Assembly: GCA_963854735.1 (NCBI GenBank)
Contig: OY978099.1
Span: 744,001-808,000 of the forward strand
Length of the DNA stretch: 64,000 nucleotides
Reading direction: 5' to 3'
Source: Marvania coccoides
Lineage: Eukaryota > Chlorophyta > Trebouxiophyceae > Chlorellales > Chlorellaceae
In this document: piece by piece, positions 1 through 10,015 of the stretch
Layout: each line of letters begins with the position of its first letter
Position numbering within the stretch: position 1 is the first letter of the stretch
The notes under the pieces: model-generated
What the model was told of the DNA's origin: nothing
The model's database searches: none
Seen by the model: only the letters and a program-made list of their open reading frames with translations
Made by a program: the position numbers and the translations under genes

Positions 1-27
1 TAAAAATTCGTTTGTTCATTTAGTGCT

Positions 28-1740
28 TTATTTTAAGCTGCCGGCAGCCTCGGAGGGAGGAGCAGGAGGAGGGTCTTGAACTCTGTCTCCTTCCCCCACC
101 TCCGTTACCGGTGCCGTTCTTTCTTCCCCATCGCTGTCCGCTTCGCTCTCCAGCGCCTCGCTACCCGCGTAGCTCTCAAACTCATCCTCGCTGCAATCTT
201 CCTCCTCCACGCTGCTCCCTTCCTCACCATCTGTGCTGTGAAGTTCTGGCAACGTTTCGTCACCGCCATCACCAGCAGGAGCGCCCTCCTCTGCGCTTCC
301 TTCTCCCTCACTGCATTCCTCCTCTTCAGTGCCTTCCTCCTCTTCGCTGTCTTCTTCTCCTTCAATTTCTTCATCTTCATCATCTTCCCCCACACCTCCA
401 GCTGCCCCCCCGCCACCTCCGGTGTCCCCCGGTGGCAGCTGCGGCAGCGGAATGCCGCTCAGCAGCAGCTGACAGGCGTCTTCCAGCCGATTCCCCGCAT
501 AAACCAACGCTCGGGTGGCTTGCCCCCGGTCAAACCCCATCTCTACCATGGAAGCCAACGAAGCAGCGTCGGGCCCCGCCGTCGCGGCCCGCAGCAGCCG
601 CGGAGCGGGCGCACGGCCATACGCAGCCGCTAGGACCTCTTCTGACAGCGGCTGCTGCGCTGCAGAGTCGTCGACGTGGTTGAGAGCCCAGTCCACTGCG
701 TGCTGCATGCGGTTGCGGTGCAGCTGCAGGGCATTGCGGGAGAGCTGCTCCGGGAAGCCCATGTTGGTCATTTCCAGCAGCAGCGCCTCTTCGGGATCTG
801 GGTAAGATGCTGCTGCTGCTGCACCGCCGCCGCCGCCGCCGTGCTCGCCGCCCTCTTCCTCCTCTGCGAGCAAATTAACGAGGGGGGGAGGGGATAAATT
901 TCATTCGAGTTTGTATACCCCAAAAATATAGAAATGCGATAAATTATTGGAAAGATGTTTACTTGAGAACAACTGTCGAAGGAAAAAAGAGTGTACACAC
1001 ACCTTCTTCCTCGTCTCCTTCCTCGTCGTCCTCTTCATCCTCCCCTTCTCCGTCGTCGTCTTCTTCTCCATACTCCTCGTCCTCGTCCTCGTCACCCTCG
1101 TCCATTTCCATAACAAAATCTCCAGGCACCGCCTGCCTCGCCATCGCCTCCTGCAGCTGCTCTAAATACTCGCGGAGCTGCTCGAAATTGCCCTCCACCA
1201 GCGCTCGAATGGAGCTGTCCACCACGTCTTGAGCAGCAGCAGCAGTGGCCGCTGCCTGTTGGGGCCCTGCTGCGGGTTCCTCGGGTGGAGGGGGCTCCTC
1301 TCCCTCTGCAGCCGCGCGCTCCAGCTCGTCTTTAATCGCTGCGTTGATTTGCGACATGGAGACCGCCGGAGCGGTGCGGCGGGGCAGGAGAGGCGCTGCT
1401 GGTTGCTCTCGCCGGGGGATGACCACGAGGTCGTCCCCAGCGGTGCACAGCGAGCCGATGGTGTCCTGGGCGTTGTTCATCTCCCGGAAGTTGCGGGTCA
1501 CGCAGATCTGGAGGGCGAACAAGACAAGGGTGAAAAAAAATGAAAAAAAAACACAAAAAAAACGTTCAGATCACTTTTAAAAAGTGGGATGTCGAAGGTT
1601 CTTACCAGACGCTGCTTGTCTGGGATTGGGATGTCTCTAAGCTGGTCATGGAGCTCTTGTTTCACCCTTTCGACGGTCCAGGAAGGGTCAAGAGAGCAAG
1701 AGGCAGCTCCGCCGCGACAGGAGACGTTCACCTCTATCAT
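28..1740 (-). CDS. UBL-UBA-UBA ubiquitin-receptor-like protein (491 aa)
   Basis: Three exons: 1740-1606, 1507-1003 and 863-28, with GT-AG introns and a stop at 30-28. The first ~78 residues form a ubiquitin-like fold (start MIEVNVSCRGG). A Pro/Ala linker and a very acidic Glu/Asp tract follow. The last exon carries two UBA domains, each with the MGF signature: EMTNMGFPEQLSRNAL at about residues 240-280 and SMVEMGFDRGQATRAL at about 313-350. The tail is again Glu/Asp rich. A UBL plus UBA arrangement is typical of shuttle factors that bind the proteasome through UBL and ubiquitin chains through UBA. The UBL + two UBA order resembles UBAC1/KPC2 more than RAD23 (no XPC-binding domain seen) or DSK2 (one UBA). 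The ATG at 1740 is chosen because the UBL begins there. The domain calls are firm; the exact orthology is an inference. Confidence 0.8.
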
Positions 1741-2077
1741 TGTGGATAGATATTGCGCGGTGGTTTTAATAACAGAATTTAAAACCTCGCAATGCTGCAG
1801 AATTAAAAAATCCTCTCTATGCTTTGAATTGGCGAGCTTTTGTCCAATAATAAAGAAATTTTCAAACTCGTCGAGAGTCTTCTTTTGCCGCGTTCGGCAG
1901 TCATCAACTCATGCTGTGATATAAATTTACAAGATTTAAAGAACCACGTTGAAAAATCTACCCCAGCCTGTTTGGGGTTGAGCTTCTGGAGAGCCATCAT
2001 TTTGAGAGGACCCACTTCAGCTCTTGGCCCGTTATCGGCCTGTGGCATCACATTTTGGAACCTCGGCGTACCCCGCA

Positions 2078-3172
2078 ATGCGGCCCTCTTTGCGCAGGCT
2101 CGTCATCCTGGCCATCGCCGCTTCCATAACAACCACCGTTATTGCCAACGCCGTCAATGCTAACGACACGGGACAGCCCGCTGGCGATGACGAAGAGGTG
2201 GACCTTTTGAAATGGGCGTTGAAGCACAGCGATCCCGACGCTCTGCGCGACCAGGCAGAGGAAAACCAAAAGGCCGACGATCCCGACGCTGCAGAAAGAA
2301 TTGCGCGCGCAGCAGCCTTCCTGCAGGCCGCCAGCGGGCCCAGCGAGGCGCAGCTCATGGAGGAGGCCTTGGCAGTGCTGGCCAACGCCAGCGCAGCTGC
2401 CATCGACGAGCGCCTGGCGGCTTTGCAGGCGCTTGAAGTTTTGGTCGAGCCAATAGACAACGCAGACCACCTGCTGAAGATTCAAGGCGGCGTGGCGGTA
2501 CTGGTGGAGCTGCTGGGTACCGCACCAGCCCTGGAAGCCGCTTCAGCGCGCGTCCTGGCGGTTGCTGCTTCCAACAACGCTCCCTTTCAATCGAGGGTGT
2601 TAACCGACCGCCCTGACGTGGTGCTGCGGCTGGTGCAGCTGCTGGGCGCGGCAGCGGAAGACACGATGACGTCGGCGCTGCATGCCGCTGGGCAGCTGGT
2701 CAGAAACACGCCCCAGGGGCGGCTGTTGTGGGCGGAAGCTGGAGGTGGTGATGTCCTCGTGTTAGTGGTGCAGGGCGGGAAGCAGGCCAGCGTGCGCGCC
2801 AGAATCAAGGCGCTGGCGCTGGCAACGGACCTGCTGGCGCATGCGGAGGGTTCGGAAGGTGCGGAGAAGTTGGCGGTGGCGGTGGCCAGTGTTTTGAGAG
2901 AGCAGGCGGCTGCGCCAGGGCAGGGGGCGAAATTGGAGTTGATGATGGTGGAAAAGGCGGTGTTGGCGGCGGAAGCGGTGCAGTCGTGCGTGGGTGGGGG
3001 TCAGGCGTTGCGGCAGGCGGATGGGGCAGCAGCAGTCGAAAGAATCATGGCGGCATTAAAGAAAGAGCCGCAGAGCGAATACGTGGCTGACATAATGGCG
3101 CTGGGGGTGGGTTTGTTGAGAAAAATCGACGGGGTGGAAGGGCAGGGTGGTGATAGAAGAGACGAGCTCTGA
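2078..3172 (+). CDS. SIL1: ER-lumenal Hsp70 nucleotide-exchange factor, SIL1/FES1 family (364 aa)
   Basis: Single-exon gene. The ATG at 2078 is chosen because it opens a signal peptide (MRPSLRRLVILAIAAS and following); the open frame extends further upstream without an ATG. After the signal comes the FES1/HspBP1 motif LLKWALKHSDPDALR, then armadillo-type helical repeats rich in Ala and Leu (for example GGVAVLVELLGTAPALEAAS). The C-terminus is GGDRRDEL, an RDEL-type ER retrieval signal. Known family role: releases ADP from the Hsp70 of its compartment; the signal peptide and RDEL point to the ER Hsp70 BiP, hence SIL1 rather than cytosolic Fes1. An AATAAA lies at 3217. The gene converges on the selenoprotein gene downstream. 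Confidence 0.82.
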   Translation: MRPSLRRLVILAIAASITTTVIANAVNANDTGQPAGDDEEVDLLKWALKHSDPDALRDQAEENQKADDPDAAERIARAAAFLQAASGPSEAQLMEEALAVLANASAAAIDERLAALQALEVLVEPIDNADHLLKIQGGVAVLVELLGTAPALEAASARVLAVAASNNAPFQSRVLTDRPDVVLRLVQLLGAAAEDTMTSALHAAGQLVRNTPQGRLLWAEAGGGDVLVLVVQGGKQASVRARIKALALATDLLAHAEGSEGAEKLAVAVASVLREQAAAPGQGAKLELMMVEKAVLAAEAVQSCVGGGQALRQADGAAAVERIMAALKKEPQSEYVADIMALGVGLLRKIDGVEGQGGDRRDEL

Positions 3173-3216
3173 AATCAGCTGGTATTTGTTCTCGCGTAGT
3201 AGCGTATTACTTCATT

Positions 3217-3222
3217 AATAAA
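3217..3222 (+). terminator. Probable poly(A) signal (AATAAA) of the SIL1-like gene
   Basis: AATAAA about 45 bases after the stop codon, in an AT-rich stretch. Similar hexamers follow several other genes here, which suggests this alga uses AATAAA-like signals. Confidence 0.5.
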
Positions 3223-3384
3223 AAATGAGAGACAGCTCATTAATCGAGCAAACAGGTAGGTTTAAACGAAGAAAAGAAATGCAATGAAGGAAATAAACGG
3301 TAAAAGGAAAATTGGTTCATTTTTAGGGTAGACGAGAATGCCCCGCCTTTCTGTTGTTTCATAGCTTATATAAAATGAAAGCTG

Positions 3385-3469
3385 GGCCATGAGGTGCGTG
3401 GCTCTGGCAAGGAGACTCTGCTGCCGCAGATTTCACCTCCTTGCCGTCATAAAGCATCCCCATGAAGCC
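3385..3469 (-). promoter_or_regulatory. SECIS element (selenocysteine insertion sequence), form II type
   Basis: Read on the minus strand, 24 bases after the stop codon of the UGA-containing gene. Helix I: GGC, CATGGGG and TGC (3469-3454) pair with GCACCTCATGGCC (3397-3385), with a TT and an A bulged. Then comes the quartet: ATGAC on the 5' side (3450-3446) faces AGAG on the 3' side (3405-3402), giving the tandem G-A/A-G pairs. Helix II: GGCAAGGAG pairs perfectly with CTCCTTGCC, extended by two G-U pairs. Above it is an unpaired GAAA, then a mini-stem TCTGC/GCAGA capped by GGCA. This fits the known eukaryotic SECIS plan: AUGA/GA core, 11-13 bases to the unpaired AA, extra apical helix. The fold was done by eye. 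Confidence 0.85.
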
Positions 3470-3492
3470 TAGCTGCGTGTATGTCATCACAG

Positions 3493-3876
3493 TTAATGGT
3501 TCATTTGTTGTGGTGGCAGCGGCGGTGCCGTAATGCCTTCCAAGGCAACAGCAGGCTCGCCTGGCTCCCTTGAAATCGCCACTCGCACCACGCTGTGCAC
3601 CTCCTTCTTCGGCTCCAGAGAAAACTTCCCCATGAGCTGCACAAAAGAGAGAGGGCTAAAGGGTCAGCTGTCGGTGAGAAAAATGAAGAGGACCGAAGAA
3701 ATTTGGCACCGTTAAGCCTGTCCCACCTGCTTGAAGGAGTTCTTTAATCATTTCTTGTGCTCCTCCGGCGTGGCCTCCACGAATTCCTTCGAGACGAACG
3801 GAACATGAGATTTCAGCTTTTGAAATGCCGTAGTGGGGTGCTCAGCGTCACCCTCCTTGTGGCTGTCGCAACTCAT
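3493..3876 (-). CDS. Small selenoprotein of unknown family (127 aa, one in-frame UGA)
   Basis: Two exons: 3876-3727 and 3636-3493, with a GT-AG intron that joins in phase 0. Exon 1 opens with MSCDSHKEGDAEHP and reads on to PEEHKK, then TGA (3750-3748), then LKNSFKQ. Exon 2 starts LMGKFSLEPKKEVHSVVR and ends at TAA. One frame runs through both exons apart from this TGA. A complete SECIS-like element lies in the 3' UTR, so the TGA is read as selenocysteine (residue 43), not as a stop. The product is soluble, charged and probably helical. It lacks the CxxU motif of thioredoxin-fold selenoproteins, and I do not recognise the family. Alternatives are a truncated 42-aa product or a gene with a base error, but the SECIS argues against both. 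An in-frame stop precedes the chosen ATG. Confidence 0.72.
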
Positions 3877-4196
3877 GGATGGTTGATGCAGTGCTCACAC
3901 AAAATATCAACTTTATACCGCGTGTGGAAGCGGAAATTCTCGTTTTTCGTTTGTTTTCGTCTCTTGATCTAGAAGAAAGCAATATTGGTGGCTTTTTTTA
4001 GGCTGCAATTTGTTTTTTATACCTTATTTTGGAGGGCTCAAACACCGCACCAGGGAGCAGAGCTGGCTCCCCTTCACGCACGTTTATATATATATATATA
4101 TATATATTGTTATTATCAACTCTATTTTTCGCCTTCGCTGGCGTTGCTCTCCCGCTGATCCTACCAGAACATTACCCGCTTCAAGACGCCGAAGAG
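3877..4196. other. Intergenic region with a (TA)n tract
   Basis: AT-rich stretch upstream of the selenoprotein gene (-) and of a possible gene on the + strand. It holds a TA dinucleotide run at 4085-4107. It may act as a shared promoter; no coding signal seen. Confidence 0.4.
4085..4107. repeat. (TA)n microsatellite
   Basis: About 11 uninterrupted TA units. Confidence 0.9.
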
Positions 4197-4575
4197 ATGG
4201 GCCAGCCAATCCCTTTCAGCTGTGCCTCGCCAAACTGCACAGCCGTCCACTCTGGGGGTGGCTTCTTTTTCCACCCACAGCAGGTATTTACAAAGCCACT
4301 CGGCCGGATCCCAGAGGTCAGTGCCGCACAAGCTTTGCCCCATTTGTCATCACCATTTGGCAAAACGGCAGCCAAGTATCAACATTTTTTTTTTTTTTGA
4401 AATACTACAAAATGAATTTTAAGCATAATTTCGCTGCAGTAAACTCGCATTGCTTTATGTTGCTCTGCAGATGTGGGCCTGCTGTGTGGAGCACAAGCGA
4501 GAAGCGTTGCATGAAATTTTGAGAGACTTGCCATTCCGACACTCCAAGCGCGGTGGCGGAAGCTCGTCGCAATGA
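4197..4575 (+). CDS. Possible small Cys/His-rich protein, structure uncertain
   Basis: A GC-rich island at about 4130-4380 and another at 4471-4575 stand out from AT-rich surroundings. One model joins 4197-4283 to 4471-4575: MGQPIPFSCASPNC, then HSGGGFFFHPQQ, then WACCVEHKREALHEIL. That Cys/His spacing (CxxxxC, HP, WxCC, H) faintly recalls a shortened CHORD zinc domain. A second model uses a donor after 4375 and ends at about 4522 in another frame. The opposite strand is also open over part of the first island. I cannot decide between these; treat this as a candidate exon pair, not a firm gene. Confidence 0.3.
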
Positions 4576-5210
4576 AAGAAATTTTGCTAGAATGACACGC
4601 AGTTCTTAATTTGCGAACAACCTATCATCTTCAGAATGAAAACACACCCCTCTTACTTTTCCCCCTCTGCCAATAATTGACCGAGAGCAAAGATATTTTA
4701 ATTATTCCCCCAGAGCTTATAGTCTGACTACTATATTTCTTTAGGCTCTCCCCATTTTTTCTCGATTTTTCATTTTTATTTGCCTGTGTGCTATGTTTGT
4801 GTCTTTTTTTCCTTCGAAATTACTTCTATCTCTTTTTCCTTCCCCCTGTTTTTCACGGCAATATTTGAGAGATATTTTTTTACTTGCCGTCGCTATAGTG
4901 GTAATAATTGTTTAGTTTTTTTAACAGTGTAATTGTGTAGTGATACAGCGAGAAAAGCGGGCCTGATAGAAGAATTTCTGGGTGTGAAGGTATTGGGACA
5001 TGAACGCTAGCGCTCATCGCATTTCGCTGAATAAGGTGGCATAAAACAATGTGAGCACATTCTGCCTTCCCCTGGATAGTTGGCCTTGCGTGAGAGCCAG
5101 GGTGGAGCCTGGCAGGGGTGTTTCACCTGTCCTTCAGGAATTTGAATTTTCGTTGCAGAAAAGTGGCGAAACTAGCACTCGATTCATTTGAGAATAAAAA
5201 CATTGCAAAA
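4576..5210. other. AT-rich intergenic region upstream of DCAF15
   Basis: Low-GC DNA with T-rich runs and no coding pattern on either strand. It includes the 5' flank of the DCAF15 gene. Confidence 0.5.
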
Positions 5211-7205
5211 ATGAAGCGCTTATTTGACGCCTCAGACCACAGCCTGCCGCACAAACTCCGAAAAATTGAAATTACTGGAAAATCTCCATGTCCAGAGCAC
5301 TTTTTCAGTCCAGACCAGCTTCCGCAAGGCAGCTATCACAATGTAGAAGACGTTGTAGATGCAGCTGGCCACCTCAGAAGTATGTATTTCCCCCAAAATG
5401 TATACTTAAATATTTTATCGCTCCACCACCCGCCGGGATTTTAGTCTTGCCGTTCTTTTGTTCACGCAGACGTTGTCATTCTTGGGTTCTCTCGCTCCGG
5501 CTCCCACCTTGTTTCTTACACTGACCATGCCTGTCCAGCATCCAACGGAAGGGGCGGTTTCAGCCTGCAGCTGTGGACGTTTGCCCCTGGGCAGCAGTGC
5601 TCCAAGCTGTGGACGGTGCCCCTCTTTGACGGAATGGAAAGCGACAGGCGGGGCAGAGGTGAGCTTGCTGCCGTTTTGCCGGGTTTACTTTGAGAGAAAA
5701 ATATTGAAATGCCTGGGGTGTTATTGAGGTAAACATTCAAACAGTTATTAACTGAAGCTGCACGCTGCTTTGGGATTGGACCAACAGGGGGAGAGTGGGC
5801 ATGGATGGAGGACACCAGCAGCGGCGAGTTCTTCAGCTTTGAGGTTTTCGAGACGACGGACAGCAGTCTGTTTGTGGCGCACGCGTACCAGCGGGCAGAC
5901 ATGGAGGCACCCAACGGCCACAACCCTCGCAACCACGCCCAAGAAATTGAATCAGAAGAAGAAGACGTGATGCATTTCCTCACCGTCCTGCCGGGCCCCG
6001 CCGCTTTGCCCGACCGACCTGCCTCGCTGGCGAACTTCCACACCACTCTGGCTTCCGCCTCGCCGGAGCGCCACGCCGCCGCCGTCTCGCTCTTCGAAAT
6101 GCCGCGAGAGGAGCAGCGTTCGAGGGGCCGTTTGGAAAAGTCAACCGCGAGAGAGAATTGGAGCGGGGTGCCGCTGGCGGTAGGAGTTTTCATGAACGAC
6201 AAAGTGGCGTTCTTCCACTTTTGCGCGGGAACTCCAGCCGGGAGGGGGTGGATAGACGCCTGGGGAGGCAGAGACTGCACCCAACCTGCGTCTCGAGCTT
6301 TCCCCTTTCCAGGCGTCTTGCAGAGGGTGGAAGCGGCGGTGGGGCCGCGCGCGTGCTGGAGCAGCGTGGGCGACCCTTTGCAGCCGGATTTTGCCGCCAG
6401 GGCGTGGGTTCCTCGCGCGGAACTGGAGCTGCTGGGCGTGAAATTTTCGGGTGTGAGGAGGGGGGCGCCCAGCGGCGGGCAGCGGCAGGGTGTGCACGGC
6501 GTGGCGCTGCGGGCGCCTTCCAGCTGCTTAGAGGTGGAAACTGCTCTGGGAGGCTTCATTTCGCAGCATGGATTGCGGGCGAGGGACGTCCTGGATTTTG
6601 ACGCCGTGCCGTTAAAAGAAGGCGGCGTTTTCACTGTTGAAGCGGACACCAACAGCAGCTTCTTGCGGCACCTCCCTGGGGCGGCGCCTGAAGGGCCTTC
6701 CTGGTCCCCGGATTTACGCTGCTCGGGCCTTTTAGTTCTGGTGGTGGTGCTGCTGGACGCCTCCAGCGAGCGGGTGCAGGTTACGGGGCTGGGCGCTGAT
6801 GTGGCAATCGTACTGCACGTACCGCTGTCTACTGGATTAGCCCACATTTTGTACAGTTTTCCACATCCCCACATCTTCAAGCACGTGCACCCCCGGCAGC
6901 GGCTGCAGGCCTGCGCCGCGGACCGCGTGGCGGCGGTGCTGGAGGCAGAAGCTGCGCCCCGAGCCCCTCGGCTGCCGCGCCTGGTGCCGACGTCGCTGAC
7001 AAACGCGTCGTTGCTGCGCAGCGGGGAATCTGTGGCGTTTTTGAAGCACTCCTTTCTTCCTCAGGTGCTGCTGGGGTACGGGGTGGATGCGGAAGATGTG
7101 CGGTGCAGGTTGGGCAGCCGCCAGGGTGCAGCAGGGGACAGTAGCGACGGTGGCAGCAGCGGTAGCGTCAGCTGTGACGGCCAGGTTGAATCTGGTTCTG
7201 ACTGA
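5211..7205 (+). CDS. DCAF15: DCAF15-like substrate receptor of CUL4-DDB1 ubiquitin ligase (591 aa)
   Basis: Three exons: 5211-5379, 5470-5658 and 5788-7205. The N-terminus matches the DCAF15 N-terminal domain in order and spacing: RKIEITGKSP (KISG in human), the helix before GHL, then VVILGFSRSGSHLVSYT, which mirrors the human stretch FLGFSKCGRYVLSYT. The total of 591 aa is close to human DCAF15 (about 600). The middle is Pro/Arg/Ser rich and poorly conserved, as in animals. The C-terminal part from about residue 440 has beta-rich segments (for example SGLLVLVVVLLDA). Known role: recruits substrates to DDB1-CUL4; in humans it binds RBM39 in the presence of aryl sulfonamides. The N-terminal assignment is solid; the C-terminal match is weaker. 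Confidence 0.75.
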
Positions 7206-7546
7206 TTAAATTAACAGTAGTAGATTGAGTTATTTCTATGAAGTTGTGCGGTGCGCCTGAATAGAAAATTGGCCCAGAGAGGACAAGGCAGAGGGCCAAA
7301 AGAACGGGAAAGGGGCGATAGAGATAGCGTATTAATAACTCGGCATTGCCAAGGACATAAATGCAAAAGTACGGTGATAATACGAAGAGGGTTTTTTTGT
7401 CAACCGCAGTAATAATGGAATAGTAGTCGGCGGGGGAATGGTTTGTGTGTGTGTGGGGGGGGGGGTCGCATCAAACAAATGACAAGAAAGGCTATACAGC
7501 AAAAACACTGCGGAGGCGTTTTGCTGGCCATGCATTTCTTTCCTCA
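7206..7546. other. Intergenic region with GT/G-rich run
   Basis: Between the convergent DCAF15 and kinase-like genes. It contains (GT)n followed by a poly-G run near 7443-7466. No gene seen. Confidence 0.5.
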
Positions 7547-10015
7547 TTATACCGACTTGACGAATTGGGCTGGCCTGAAGGGGAAGGCCGCCTCCACGCA
7601 CACCGGCAGCTCCGCATGCGGCGCAGATTGGAACCCGAAAAACGGCGACACCAACGCCTCGCCCGCCAGCAGCCCCGAGTTGAACGGCTTCAGGTGTGCG
7701 CCCATCATAATCCGCGTTCGCCGCCACCACGTAAAGCACCGCACCCGCGCTCCGTAGAGAGCCTCCCCCCTGCTGCTGGCGTCGCCGATCATTTCGCCCT
7801 TGCGCTCGCGGCGATTGGTCTTGCCCATCACCTTGATGCGTTTGGGGTCGTCCTTGGAGGCGAAGAACGCCCGCAGCTTGGCGCCGGTGACGTGGTGCAC
7901 CAGCGAGGCAAACAGCTGCACGTCGCGCTCGTCCTCTTTCTGCAAAAACATAATTGTGGGCGGAAAAAGGGGTGATAAACATGCAAGGTAAAATCATGAC
8001 TAGTACAGCAAGACGCAGTTAAATAATCGTTGCATTTCTATCTGAAAAGAGGTGTAATAAAAAAATGCTGAACAACATGAAAGCAACTCACCGGCCAGAC
8101 GCGGTCGTCCAGGGCCACAGCCAGCGCCAGCAGCAGGTGGAACACGTCGCCCTTGCGCTCCCAGAAGTGGCGATACATGCGCTCCACTGGGCCGCGAGAA
8201 GATGTCGCCTTCATCGCGCTCGCCGTCCGCTTCAGCTCAGGCGTCGCCATGAACCGGTTGCCCGAGTTCCCAAACGGGCTCAGCTTCCACTGCTGCAACT
8301 TGCACCGCTTCGGCTCGGGTGACCCGTTCACCATATCGATTATTTGCCGCTTGCTCTCGGCGCCCAGCGGGATTCCTTTGGCCGCAAACACGTCCTGGAT
8401 CTGCTTCAGCGTCGCCTCGGGCTCGTGTCCCCCCGCCGCCTGTGCCAACACCCTGAAGAAAGAGGAGATCAAGTAAGATGCCATTATTCAGGCAAGACTT
8501 ATCTTCTTTTAAGTAATAATTGTGTCTTTTAAACTCACTCGTTGAACTCCCCAACGCCCTGACAAAAGAAAGAAAGAAAGAAAGAAAGAAGATAAAGTGA
8601 GATGCCATTATTATTATTGGCAAGAATTATCTTCTTTTAATTAAAACTTGTGACTTTTCAACTCACGTAGTCTATGATCTTAAACTCCACGTGCGGGCCC
8701 AGCGGCAGCAGCTTCCCGTCGGCATCGCAAGAGAAGCCGGAAATTGGCGGGGGTGCGGAGCAGCCGGTGCCTACGCTGCTGCGCCGCCACTGCATGCTGC
8801 GCCCCGGCATCAGCTCCCCGGGCTTGGAACAGGGGCCACAGGCGGAGCAGATTTTGAGCGCCTCGGCGTTGGCCTCCTTGTCCTGCTGCTGCACGTCCGG
8901 GAACAGCGTGGGATAGTGCTCCATGACGTTGTTCAGCCCCAAGTCGGCGTGGTTGAAGCCCAGGGCGCGCTGTCCCCGGTCCAGGGCTGACAGAACCTGC
9001 ATTGCAACGATGGCAGCAATTTTAATTTTAAGCAATTTTATTTATATTACAAACCGCCAGTTTTTTTCTTCTTCACTTCGCTCTATTTCCATGGCCGTGT
9101 CCCTCGCTCTCACCTGGAACAGCATTTCCCTGATGTAGTGGATGTTGTGGAAGGAGGGGTCGGTGATGCGCTTCGAGATGGGCCACCCGTTGAGCTTTTC
9201 CATGATCATCCCCTGGAAAGTGGCGCTGGAGTGTTTGTCGTCCTTCATCACCACCATGCAGTCGCAGGTGCGGGTGAAGCCAGGCAGGGATCCGTCGGGC
9301 TGCTCAAGCGCGGCCTTAAGCTGCATGCCCTGCAAAAAAAACGCAGTCCAAAAATATTCAACGCTGAAAAACCCAGATTTCTCAACAGGAATGTTAAATG
9401 CAGTATAATTTCGAATAAAACAAAAAAGGCGCGGGTTCTTCGTGAGACGTACCAGCTCCCACTCGTGCTGCAGGTCCAGCATGGAACTGGCGAACTGGTT
9501 GTAGAGCAGTTTGTGCGAGAGGTCGGAGTGGCCGATCTTCAGCACTTTGCCGATGGAGGAGCCGTCAGCGCGGACCAGCTCGAAGACCTTGGCCTGCATC
9601 CCCGCGCCGAGCTCGCGGCCCAGGAAGATGCCGTCGAAAACCTGAGAGGGAGAGCCAGGAAAAAACGTTCACTCTGTGATGGCGAGGATGATTTTGAGAG
9701 AAATGGGGGCAAAGGCAGCTGTGAATTGGGACCATGGAGATTAAATGGCGGGTCGCGGCGGTAAACGAGGCATTAACTGGGAATGAGAGCATGCTTGGGA
9801 AAAAGATCTATTTCATTGTAGCCCATTTTTCTGCAATTTCCCGTCGCGCTTACCTCTACACCAGATTTCGCTTGGAAGGAGGGGGGCATGACCCTCGCGC
9901 AGGCTTGAGGAGAGTAGCTCGAAACGCTCTCTGTGTCTACAGACTCTGGAATCTTCAAAACTGAGTTGGGAGGGGCGGGCCCCTCCGCGCATGCGATGCA
10001 GTCCGTACCTTCCAT
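7547..10015 (-). CDS. Divergent protein-kinase-like protein with Cys-rich insert (556 aa)
   Basis: Seven exons: 10015-9854, 9641-9453, 9329-9114, 8996-8667, 8558-8539 (20 nt), 8452-8092 and 7939-7547; every junction keeps the frame. Kinase-fold landmarks: glycine-rich LGRELGAGMQAKVF at about residues 61-74, a VLKI lysine near 89, catalytic loop FNHADLGLNNV (Asp207, Asn212), and a DFG-equivalent FKIIDYG (Asp298). Between the catalytic loop and IIDY lies an insert of about 85 residues with KICSACGPC, a possible metal site. The last ~250 residues (for example ERMYRHFWERKGDVFHLLLAL) match no domain I know. I read it as an atypical kinase-like enzyme of unknown substrate. Exons 4 and 6 flank a 20-nt exon set between near-duplicate introns. 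Confidence 0.7.
8453..8666 (-). repeat. Near-duplicate introns on both sides of a 20-nt exon
   Basis: The intron at 8559-8666 and the intron at 8453-8538 share about 65 bases around gatgccattatt, cttatcttctttta and gtgtcttttaaactcac (minor differences in each). The exon between them (8539-8558) encodes GVGEFN. The upstream copy also carries an AAAG repeat (8565-8591). Confidence 0.8.
8565..8591. repeat. (AAAG)n microsatellite inside an intron
   Basis: About six AAAG/GAAA units within the intron of the kinase-like gene. Confidence 0.85.

Noticed and set aside
3727..3876. Reading the TGA at 3750-3748 as a true stop or a frameshift (pseudogene)
   Set aside because: The frame, splice phases and stop are otherwise intact and a full SECIS follows; decay would not make one. 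A sequencing error still cannot be excluded.
5516..6880. Long open frame antisense to DCAF15 (about 450 codons, minus strand)
   Set aside because: It has no domain and is a shadow of GC-rich codons; the + strand carries the DCAF15 motifs and matching splice sites.
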